Origin: Bacillota bacterium
GTDB taxonomy: Bacteria; Bacillota; Clostridia; Peptostreptococcales; Anaerovoracaceae
DNA length: 7,545 bases
NCBI GenBank assembly: GCA_016284575.1
Contig: JAEEPD010000086.1
Location: 1 to 7,545, forward strand
Direction: 5' to 3'
This document shows, one piece after another, positions 1 through 6,451 of the stretch. The position numbers were made by a program, and so were the translations under genes. Position 1 is the first letter of the stretch, and each line of letters begins with the position of its first letter. The notes under the pieces are model-generated. The model ran no database searches and had not been told where the DNA came from. It saw only the letters and a list, made by a program, of their open reading frames with translations.

Positions 1-443
1 AAGGGCGCTTTGTGGCGATGCACCACCCCTTCACCGCGCCGATGGACGAGGATATGGCGCTCCTGGACACCGACCGCGCGGCATGCCGCGCCAAGGCCTA
101 CGACATCGTCATCAACGGCTACGAGGCCGGCGGCGGCTCCATCCGCATCCACGACAGGGCTCTGCAGAGGAAGATATTCGAGGTACTGAAGCTTTCAGAC
201 GAGGACATCAAGACCAGATTCGGCTTCTTCATTGAAGCCTTCAGCTACGGGGCACCTCCCCACGGCGGACTGGCCTTCGGACTTGACAGGCTCTGCATGC
301 TGCTTCTTGGCACCGACGACATCCGCCAGGTAATAGCCTTCCCCAAGAACCAGAGCGCCCAGGACGTGATGTCAGATGCGCCTACTGTAGTCACAGAAAA
401 GCAGCTCGAAGAGCTCTCAGTGGCAGTAGATATCAAGGAATAA
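1..443 (+). CDS. aspS: Aspartyl-tRNA synthetase, C-terminal part (5' end outside window)
   Basis: AspRS is a cytoplasmic class II synthetase that charges tRNA-Asp (or tRNA-Asp and tRNA-Asn if non-discriminating) with aspartate using ATP. The reading frame is open from base 3, and bases 1-2 finish an upstream codon, so the gene is cut by the window edge; the apparent GTG/ATG starts near 12-18 are internal. The 146 visible residues begin in the segment that follows the bacterial GAD insertion (visible residues 6-12, MHHPFTA). They continue through the conserved NGYExGGGSxRIH block (38-50) and class II motif 3, GGLAFGLDR (88-96), whose arginine contacts ATP. The tail FPKNQSAQD (113-121) followed by a short acidic end is normal for bacterial AspRS. 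The anticodon-binding domain is not visible, so tRNA specificity cannot be judged. The first 52 codons are much richer in G/C-ending codons than the rest. Identification is secure. Confidence 0.97.
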   Translation, partial: GRFVAMHHPFTAPMDEDMALLDTDRAACRAKAYDIVINGYEAGGGSIRIHDRALQRKIFEVLKLSDEDIKTRFGFFIEAFSYGAPPHGGLAFGLDRLCMLLLGTDDIRQVIAFPKNQSAQDVMSDAPTVVTEKQLEELSVAVDIKE

Positions 444-447
444 TAAA

Positions 448-486
448 GATGTTAACGGGTGCCCTGTGGCAGGACCCGATAACATC
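448..486 (+). other. Intergenic inverted repeat / RNA hairpin between aspS and nadD
   Basis: The arms 448-460 and 474-486 pair at 12 of 13 positions, with one A-A mismatch. The 13-base interior can add a small inner stem (463-466 with 470-473, loop TGG), leaving a 2-base bulge. The repeat starts 4 bases after the aspS stop codon. On the + strand it is followed by an A-rich stretch, not a run of T, so it is not a canonical intrinsic terminator for aspS. On the - strand it would be followed by TTTATTATT, but no gene reads towards it from that side. It may be a weak or factor-assisted terminator, a 3'-end stabiliser or processing site for aspS mRNA, or a regulatory element for the downstream unit. 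The structure is directly visible; the role is not. Confidence 0.6.
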
Positions 487-508
487 AAAATCAACTATTT
501 AGCTTATA

Positions 509-1639
509 ATGTCAAAAAAAGATAAACAAAAAATCGGTATATTTGGAGGGAGCTTCGATCCTATCCACTATGGCCACCTGATCCTTGCGGAGCAGATGAG
601 AGAGCTGGCAGGCCTGGACAAGATCATCTTTATTCCAGCCAGGGTCAGCCCCTTCAAGACAGCCTCTGCCCCCATCAGCGGCCTCGACCGCTATGAGATG
701 GTAAAGCTGGCGGTTGCGGGAGAGCCGGCATTTGAGGTTTCGGACATAGAGATCACAAGCGAAGAGGTATCCTACACCTCTAACACCATGAGAAGGCTGT
801 CAGAGCAGTACGGTGACAGCGCAAAGCTTTACTTCATACTCGGCAGCGACTCCATACTTAAGCTGGACAAATGGCACGAAGCCGATTATCTGCTCAAAAA
901 CTTCAGCTTCCTTGCAGGCCTTCGAAAGGGCTATAATGCAGATGAGGCAATAGCAAAAAGGGACGAAATTGTAAGTAATTTCGGCGCAGACTTAAGGCTT
1001 TGCGATATCCCGGAGCTTGAGATATCCTCCAGCGACCTCAGGCTCAGGCTTCAGGGCGGCAAGAGCCTTAAATACGTCATTCCCGATCCCGTGCTGGACT
1101 ACATCAGAGAAAAAAAGCTCTACACCGGCCTTATAGATGAACTTAAGGCCTTCGCAAGGGAAAGGGAGAACGACCACCGCTACAAGCACACTGAGGGCGT
1201 GGTAAAGGCTGCAAAGGAGTATGCAAAGCGCTACGGAGCCGATGTTTTCAAGGCGGAGGTCGCAGCCTGGTTCCATGATACATACAAGGAGGCAGGGCCA
1301 CTGGGACATGGTCCTAAGGCCGCTGAGGAGATACAGAAGCAGTTTGGCATAAACGATCCCGATATCGTCAATGCCATAAAATATCACACCACCAGCCGCC
1401 CCGGCATGAGCACCCTGGAAATGGTGGTCAAAATGGCGGACCTGCTGGAGGAAAACAGAAACTATCCGGATGTGGAAAAGCTCCGGAAAGCAATGACTGA
1501 TGACCTGGATGAGAGCATGCTGCTGCTCCTTCGGGAAGAACAGAAGATACTGATAGGACGGGGACAGCCCTACGATCCTCTTACGGACGAGGCTGTGGCC
1601 TGGCTTGAAATGATACATGAAAGGAAGATCAATGGATAA
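509..1639 (+). CDS. nadD: NadD-YqeK fusion: nicotinate-nucleotide adenylyltransferase with C-terminal HD-domain hydrolase
   Basis: The 376-residue protein joins two enzymes that are more often separate neighbouring genes. Residues 1 to about 206 are NadD, which adenylates nicotinate mononucleotide with ATP to give deamido-NAD in cytoplasmic NAD synthesis. They show GGSFDP (13-18), the nucleotidyltransferase HxGH motif (H20, H23), GSDS with a downstream W122, and ISSSDLR (172-178), a variant of the usual ISSTxIR. Residues from about 207 match YqeK, an HD-superfamily protein known to cleave Ap4A symmetrically to ADP. Its expected metal ligands are all present: H227, H256-D257, H267, H293 and D311. 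NadD's usual C-terminal strand (DYIREKKLY) runs straight into the HD domain without a long linker. The ATG at 509 is the first usable start, because a TAG in frame lies at 500-502, but no Shine-Dalgarno sequence precedes it. Domain calls are secure. Activity of the fused protein is inferred from family knowledge. Confidence 0.95.
   Translation: MSKKDKQKIGIFGGSFDPIHYGHLILAEQMRELAGLDKIIFIPARVSPFKTASAPISGLDRYEMVKLAVAGEPAFEVSDIEITSEEVSYTSNTMRRLSEQYGDSAKLYFILGSDSILKLDKWHEADYLLKNFSFLAGLRKGYNADEAIAKRDEIVSNFGADLRLCDIPELEISSSDLRLRLQGGKSLKYVIPDPVLDYIREKKLYTGLIDELKAFARERENDHRYKHTEGVVKAAKEYAKRYGADVFKAEVAAWFHDTYKEAGPLGHGPKAAEEIQKQFGINDPDIVNAIKYHTTSRPGMSTLEMVVKMADLLEENRNYPDVEKLRKAMTDDLDESMLLLLREEQKILIGRGQPYDPLTDEAVAWLEMIHERKING
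1620..1627 (+). promoter_or_regulatory. Ribosome binding site that decides the rsfS start
   Basis: AAAGGAAG lies in the last codons of nadD-yqeK, with 6 bases between GGA and the ATG at 1632. The in-frame ATG at 1617 has no such site upstream and would add five residues (MKGRS) ahead of the conserved start. The 1632 start is therefore preferred. Confidence 0.7.
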
Positions 1640-1988
1640 CAGAGAACTGGCGCTATTCATAGCGGATTTCCTGGACGGAAGAAAAGCTGATGACATCGCG
1701 ATCATCGACATAGCGGAAAAATCCGGCTTTGCGGATTATTTCGTCATCTGCACCGCAGGAAGCATTAGACAGCTGCAGGCCATGTCCGCCGATCTGGAAG
1801 ACAAGGTGGCGGAGAAGGGCACACTGGTCCACCACGTGGAGGGCAAGGGCGAATCCGGCTGGATACTTATGGACTTCGGCGATATAATCGTCAACCTCTT
1901 CACATCAGAACAGAGAGACCACTACAACATCGACAAGATCTGGGGCGACTGCGTCAAACTGGACTTTGAACCAAAGAAAGAGAAGTAA
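1632..1988 (+). CDS. rsfS: Ribosomal silencing factor RsfS
   Basis: RsfS (YbeB/Iojap, formerly DUF143) binds ribosomal protein L14 on the 50S subunit and blocks joining to 30S, which dampens translation when nutrients are scarce. The 118-residue product has the usual family length and core. ADYFVICT (34-41) is followed by S44, then the helix around QLQAMSADLED (47-57), EGKGESGWILMDFGD (70-84) and the conserved IIVNLF strand, with DHYNIDKIW (96-104) near the end. The tail is lysine- and glutamate-rich. The start at 1632 overlaps the nadD-yqeK stop by 8 bases (ATGGATAA), which suggests translational coupling. rsfS lying between nadD/yqeK and leuS is a common Bacillota arrangement. The lytR/cpsA-type gene found between yqeK and rsfS in some relatives is absent here. 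Identification is secure. Confidence 0.96.
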   Translation: MDNRELALFIADFLDGRKADDIAIIDIAEKSGFADYFVICTAGSIRQLQAMSADLEDKVAEKGTLVHHVEGKGESGWILMDFGDIIVNLFTSEQRDHYNIDKIWGDCVKLDFEPKKEK

Positions 1989-1995
1989 TCTTCAC

Positions 1996-2003
1996 TAAGG
2001 AGA
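1996..2003 (+). promoter_or_regulatory. Ribosome binding site of leuS
   Basis: TAAGGAGA in the 21-base rsfS-leuS gap has a near-consensus AAGGAG core ending 7 bases before the ATG at 2010. The gap is too short for a T-box leader, so leuS probably depends on transcription from upstream. Confidence 0.8.
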
Positions 2004-2009
2004 AAGAAA

Positions 2010-4478
2010 ATGGATCAACGATATAATGCACAGGCCGTTGAAGAAAAATGGGAGAAGATCTGGGCGGAGAAGGACATCTTTGCTGTAACAGAGGATCCCG
2101 AGAAAAAGAAGTTCTACCTGCTGGAAATGTTCCCTTATCCCAGCGGTAATCTTCACATGGGACACGTAAGAAACTATGCCATAGGCGATGCCATCGGCAG
2201 ATGCCTCAACATGCAGGGCTATAACGTGCTGCACCCAATGGGCTTCGACAGCTTCGGCCTCCCGGCGGAAAATGCTGCCATAAAGCACAACACCCATCCC
2301 GCAGTATGGACTAAGGCGAATATCGAGAATATGATCACCCAGCTGAAGAGACTGGGACTTTCCTACGACTGGGACCGCCTGACCGAGACCTACAAGGTGG
2401 ACTATTATAAGTGGATGCAGTGGCTCTTCATACAGTTCTTTAAGAAGGGTCTGGCATACAAGAAGGAGAACCCTGTAAACTGGTGTCCCTCCTGCGCCAC
2501 CGTACTGGCCAACGAGCAGGTGGTTGACGGCAAGTGTGAACGCTGCGGCAGCGTAGTCACCAAAAAGAATCTGTCCCAGTGGTACATGAAGATAACTGAT
2601 TATGCGGACAGACTGCTGGACGATCTGGACGACATGCCCGGCTGGCCGGATAAGGTAAAGGAACAGCAGAGAAACTGGATCGGCCGCTCCGAAGGCGCTG
2701 AGGTCTGGTTCGATCTGGATGGTATGGACAGGAAGATCAATGTTTTCACCACCCGTATTGACACACTGTTCGGCGTAACCTTCATGGTCCTGAGCCCGGA
2801 GCATCCCTTCGTTGAAGAGCTGATCGCGGGACAGCCCTGCGAGGCTGCCGCCAGAGCCTACATGGAAGAGTGCAAGAAGATGAGCGACATCGAGCGCACC
2901 TCCACCACCAAAGAAAAGACCGGCGTCTTCATCGACAGATACGTCATCAATCCCGCCAACGGCAAGAAGGTTCCCGTATTCATCTCCGACTATGTTCTGA
3001 TCAACTACGGAACCGGCGCCGTCATGGGCGTTCCCGGTCACGACCAGAGAGACTTCGAGTTTGCCACCAAGTTCGGCTGCGATATTATTCCTGTCGTCGA
3101 TCCTCAGGATCCGGAAATCGACGTCAATAACCTGAAGGCAGCCTTCGTGGCCGAAGGCATCATGATCAATTCCGGCAAATACGACGGAATGAACAACAAG
3201 GACGCCATCGAAGCCATCAGAAATGACTTCGAAGCAAAGGGCATCGCTAAAAAGACCGTCAACTACAAGCTGCGCGACTGGCTGATCAGCCGTCAGCGCT
3301 ACTGGGGCTGCCCCATCCCCATGGTATACTGCGAGGAGCACGGCTGGCAGCCTGAAAAGGACGAGAACCTGCCGGTGCTGCTGCCTGAGGACGTGGTATT
3401 CACAGGCAAGGGCGAATCTCCCATCGCCACATCTCCCACATTCCAGAACGGCGTCTGCCCCATCTGCGGAAAGCCCGCAAGAAGGGAAGTGGATACCATG
3501 GATACCTTTATGGACTCCTCCTGGTATTTCCTGCGTTACTGCGATCCCCATAATACAGAGATGCCCTTCGCAAAGGACAAGGCTGATTACTGGATGAACG
3601 TGGACCAGTACATCGGCGGCATCGAGCACGCCATCCTGCACCTGATGTATGCGAGATTCTTCAACATGGTGCTCTACGATCTGGGAATGGTAAGCACCGA
3701 GGAGCCCTTCAAGAACCTGCTGACCCAGGGCATGGTGCTGAAGGACGGAAGCAAGATGAGCAAGTCCAAGGGCAACGTGGTTGCTCCTGACGAGATCGTA
3801 AACAAGTACGGCGCAGATACAGCAAGACTCTTCATCCTGTTCGCCGCTCCTCCCGAAAGGGAGCTGGAGTGGTCCGACACCGGCGTTGAGGGAAGCTACA
3901 AGTTCCTGAACCGTGTATACAGGCTGGTATACGATCTGGCAGAGGAGTGCAGAGGCATTCCCAGGACCTACACACTGGAAACTAAAGACGATAAGCAGCT
4001 GGCATACGCCCTGAATTCAGCCATCAAGAGGGTGAGCAACGATGTCAGCACAAGATTCAATTTCAATACCGCTATTTCAGCCATCATGGAGCTGGTAAAC
4101 GAAATGTACCGCTACAAGGAGCTGGAGGACGTTAACATGGGACTGCTGGCAGATTCAACCGAAAAGCTGGTGCTGCTGCTGAGCCCCTTCGTGCCCCATA
4201 TCTGCGAGGAGATGTGGGAAGGCCTGGGCCACAGCGAAAGCCTGTATCATGCCCAGTGGCCAGTCTGCGACGAAAAAGCCCTTGTAAAGGACAGCGTTGA
4301 GATCGTCGTTCAGATAAACGGCAAGGTCCGCTCCAGGATGGATGTTGCGGCAGACATCACAAGAGAGGAAATGGAAAAACTGGTTGAGCAGGACAGCGTC
4401 AAGTCTCTGCTTGAGGGCAAGACCGTGGTCAAGCTGATCCCGGTGCCCGGAAAGCTGCTCAACATAGTTGTAAGATAA
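2010..4478 (+). CDS. leuS: Leucyl-tRNA synthetase
   Basis: LeuRS is a class I synthetase that activates leucine with ATP, charges tRNA-Leu in the cytoplasm and hydrolyses mischarged tRNA in its CP1 editing domain. The 822 residues are normal for bacterial LeuRS. The HIGH motif appears as HMGH (49-52) after PYPSGN, and the KMSKS loop is exact (582-586). A zinc-ribbon insertion is shown by C159/C162 and C176/C179. The editing domain carries the threonine-rich TTRIDT segment (247-252) and GHDQRD (343-348) with its conserved aspartates. A second likely metal site, C441/H444 with C483/C486, precedes DTMDTFMDSSWYFLRY (495-510). This resembles the zinc-containing catalytic insertion of some bacterial LeuRS, with one Cys replaced by His. 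The anticodon-binding helices and a C-terminal domain (VQINGKVR, 767-774) complete the protein. No key residue is missing. A start at 2010 fits both the ribosome binding site and family alignment. Confidence 0.98.
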   Translation: MDQRYNAQAVEEKWEKIWAEKDIFAVTEDPEKKKFYLLEMFPYPSGNLHMGHVRNYAIGDAIGRCLNMQGYNVLHPMGFDSFGLPAENAAIKHNTHPAVWTKANIENMITQLKRLGLSYDWDRLTETYKVDYYKWMQWLFIQFFKKGLAYKKENPVNWCPSCATVLANEQVVDGKCERCGSVVTKKNLSQWYMKITDYADRLLDDLDDMPGWPDKVKEQQRNWIGRSEGAEVWFDLDGMDRKINVFTTRIDTLFGVTFMVLSPEHPFVEELIAGQPCEAAARAYMEECKKMSDIERTSTTKEKTGVFIDRYVINPANGKKVPVFISDYVLINYGTGAVMGVPGHDQRDFEFATKFGCDIIPVVDPQDPEIDVNNLKAAFVAEGIMINSGKYDGMNNKDAIEAIRNDFEAKGIAKKTVNYKLRDWLISRQRYWGCPIPMVYCEEHGWQPEKDENLPVLLPEDVVFTGKGESPIATSPTFQNGVCPICGKPARREVDTMDTFMDSSWYFLRYCDPHNTEMPFAKDKADYWMNVDQYIGGIEHAILHLMYARFFNMVLYDLGMVSTEEPFKNLLTQGMVLKDGSKMSKSKGNVVAPDEIVNKYGADTARLFILFAAPPERELEWSDTGVEGSYKFLNRVYRLVYDLAEECRGIPRTYTLETKDDKQLAYALNSAIKRVSNDVSTRFNFNTAISAIMELVNEMYRYKELEDVNMGLLADSTEKLVLLLSPFVPHICEEMWEGLGHSESLYHAQWPVCDEKALVKDSVEIVVQINGKVRSRMDVAADITREEMEKLVEQDSVKSLLEGKTVVKLIPVPGKLLNIVVR

Positions 4479-4481
4479 TTT

Positions 4482-6440
4482 ATGGCAGAAAGAATAACAG
4501 ACAGACAAAAGAAAAATACAAAAAAGCAGGCTGCGGCGGAGACCATAGTGCCTAAGATAAGCAGGACCAATGCAAGGACTGCCACCTCAGGCACCAAGCC
4601 TCCCGCGGCCAAAAGCGGAAGAAGAAAAAAGACAGAGATAAAGCCCGAGATAACCGTGGATGTGAAGCCCAAGGCTCCGGTCATAAAGCCAAAGAACTCA
4701 GCTGTAAAGCCCGTTACCGTATCCATGGAGCCAAAGCCTGCGGCTAAGGGCACCAGAAGGAAGAAGAAGCAGGAGACGGAAAACAGGCCCAGGCTTAAGG
4801 TCATACCCCTTGGCGGTCTCCACGAGATAGGCAAGAACATGACCCTGCTGGAATGCCAGAACCAGATCCTTATAATCGACTGCGGCATGGCCTTCCCGGA
4901 CAACGACATGCTGGGCGTGGATGTTGTTATACCTGACTTCACATATCTTCGGGATAACAGAGAAAAGATCAAGGGCGTTGTCATTACCCACGCCCATGAG
5001 GACCACATAGGCGCCATCCCTTACTTCCTGAAGGAATTCAGGGCTCCCATTTTTGCCAGCAAGCTTACCATAGGCTTTATAAAGTCCAGGCTCGCTGAGC
5101 ACAATATCCAGGGAGACCTGAGGGAGATAAAGGCAGGGGAGAGGATCGAATTAGGCTGCTTTAAGGTAGAGGTGCTCCATACCACTCACTCGGTGGCAGA
5201 TTCCCTCTGCTTCTCCATCGACACTCCCGCAGGCAGGGTCTTCCACACCGGAGATTTCAAGATAGACCTTACCCCGATAGATGCGGATCCCATCGATTTC
5301 GGCCGCTGGGCTCAGATAGGAAAGGAGGGCGTGGACCTGCTCCTTGCGGACAGCACCAATGCCCAGAAGCCCGGAAGCTCTAAGTCCGAGCGTCTGGTGG
5401 GTGAGTCCCTTGAGACCATCTTCAAGACCAGCGACAGGCGCATCATAATCGCAACCTTCTCCTCTAACGTGCACCGCGTGCAGAAGATCGTGGATCTGGC
5501 TGCAAAATATGGCAGAAAGATCGCCGCATCCGGCAGAAGCATCGAACAGATGGTGGCGCTGGCTCAGGAGCTGGGCTACATGAAGATAGCGGCAGGGCAG
5601 CTCATAGACATAAAGCAGATCAAAAATTATCTGGACAGCGAGCTGGTCATAGTCACCACTGGAAGCCAGGGCGAGACCATGAGCGCCCTTGCCAGAATGG
5701 CCTTAGGAGAGCACAAGCAGGTAAAGATAAAGCCTGGAGATGTGGTCATCCTTTCATCTTCTCCGGTGCCGGGCAACGAAAAATCCGTAAACAAGGTTAT
5801 GAACCAGCTTCTGGCTCTCGGTGCTCAGGTTATCTACAACGAAATAGCTGACGTTCACGCATCAGGCCACGCCTGCAGCGAGGAGCTCAGGCTCATGCAT
5901 ACTCTGCTTAAGCCCAAGTACTTCATGCCTGTGCACGGTGAATACAAGCACCTGCTGGCCCACGGCAAGATAGCCCAGGAGCTGGGTCTGCCTCAGGAAA
6001 ATATTTTCATAGGAAAGAATGGCTGCATAGTAGAAATCGGAGGAGAAAACGCTCCAAAAATCAGCTATGATGCTGTGACCTCAGGAAATATAATGGTGGA
6101 CGGCCTTGGCGTTGGCGATGTAGGCGCCGTTGTGCTCAACGAAAGGCGCGGCCTTGCTGAAGCAGGCCTCATCTGCGTTACCGTTGTCTACGACATGGCT
6201 ACGGATGAGCTCCTTGCTGGTCCTGAGATCCACACCAGAGGCTTTACCTATGTAAAGGAATACGGAGACCTGCTGAAGGGCACAAGAGAGGCCACTGTGG
6301 CGGCTCTGAGGGTCGCATATCAGAACAATATCACCGGCATACAGGAGCTCAGAAATGTGTGCAAGCACGCAGTGCAGAAGTATGTGGCTGAGACCATGGA
6401 CAGATATCCGGTGGTGCTTCCCATCGTAATGAAGATTTAA
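4482..6440 (+). CDS. rnj: Ribonuclease J (metallo-beta-lactamase/beta-CASP) with long basic N-terminal extension
   Basis: RNase J is a zinc-dependent endo- and 5'-3' exoribonuclease of mRNA decay and rRNA maturation in Bacillota. The 652 residues split into an extension (1-104) and a core of about 548 residues, close to the usual full RNase J length of about 555. Core metal residues are visible: HAHEDH (170-175), H236 in HSVADS, D258 in HTGDFK, and H485 in PVHGEYKH. S461-G462-H463 supplies the beta-CASP histidine, and GSQGE (394-398) is typical. The extension has 30 Lys/Arg against 9 Asp/Glu, 11 prolines, two basic clusters (RRKK 47-50, RRKKK 92-96) and four (I/V)KP units between them. It is probably disordered and may bind RNA or a partner. 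The ATG lies 3 bases after the leuS stop with no evident Shine-Dalgarno site, so translation is probably coupled to leuS. An internal start (M82) would still leave the core intact. Whether this is the J1 or J2 type cannot be told. Confidence 0.95.
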   Translation: MAERITDRQKKNTKKQAAAETIVPKISRTNARTATSGTKPPAAKSGRRKKTEIKPEITVDVKPKAPVIKPKNSAVKPVTVSMEPKPAAKGTRRKKKQETENRPRLKVIPLGGLHEIGKNMTLLECQNQILIIDCGMAFPDNDMLGVDVVIPDFTYLRDNREKIKGVVITHAHEDHIGAIPYFLKEFRAPIFASKLTIGFIKSRLAEHNIQGDLREIKAGERIELGCFKVEVLHTTHSVADSLCFSIDTPAGRVFHTGDFKIDLTPIDADPIDFGRWAQIGKEGVDLLLADSTNAQKPGSSKSERLVGESLETIFKTSDRRIIIATFSSNVHRVQKIVDLAAKYGRKIAASGRSIEQMVALAQELGYMKIAAGQLIDIKQIKNYLDSELVIVTTGSQGETMSALARMALGEHKQVKIKPGDVVILSSSPVPGNEKSVNKVMNQLLALGAQVIYNEIADVHASGHACSEELRLMHTLLKPKYFMPVHGEYKHLLAHGKIAQELGLPQENIFIGKNGCIVEIGGENAPKISYDAVTSGNIMVDGLGVGDVGAVVLNERRGLAEAGLICVTVVYDMATDELLAGPEIHTRGFTYVKEYGDLLKGTREATVAALRVAYQNNITGIQELRNVCKHAVQKYVAETMDRYPVVLPIVMKI

Positions 6441-6445
6441 GGAGG
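6439..6445 (+). promoter_or_regulatory. Consensus ribosome binding site of the ylbF-family gene, overlapping the RNase J stop codon
   Basis: AAGGAGG is the strongest Shine-Dalgarno sequence in the window, 6 bases before the ATG at 6452. Its first two bases are the end of the RNase J TAA stop. It suggests that the small protein is translated more efficiently than its neighbours in the same message. Confidence 0.85.
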
Positions 6446-6451
6446 AATAAT

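Noticed and set aside
448..486. Rho-independent terminator of aspS
   Set aside because: The stem is strong enough but is followed by AAAATCAACTATTTA, not a T-run. It is kept as a hairpin of unknown role.
992..1711. 239-codon open frame on the - strand across the YqeK domain and the rsfS start
   Set aside because: It is antisense to two well-identified genes, with low-information translation and no ribosome binding site that stands out.
1617..1988. Longer rsfS reading from the ATG at 1617
   Set aside because: The ATG at 1632 has a proper ribosome binding site at 1620-1627 and gives the usual family N-terminus. The five extra residues have no support.
2870..3130. 86-codon + strand frame inside leuS rich in Arg and His
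   Set aside because: It is an out-of-frame shadow of the LeuRS editing domain with no family resemblance and no ribosome binding site of its own.
1995..3641. 548-codon open frame on the - strand opposite leuS
   Set aside because: It lies fully antisense to an unmistakable LeuRS frame with intact motifs. Its translation shows no recognisable family pattern, and such long antisense frames are expected when the sense gene favours G/C-ending codons.
4310..5017. 235-codon open frame on the - strand with a hydrophobic, membrane-like translation
   Set aside because: It is the complement of the lysine-rich RNase J extension and the leuS end. Sense codons for Lys and Glu read as Phe and Leu on the other strand, which explains the false membrane character. 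No start context or family pattern supports it.
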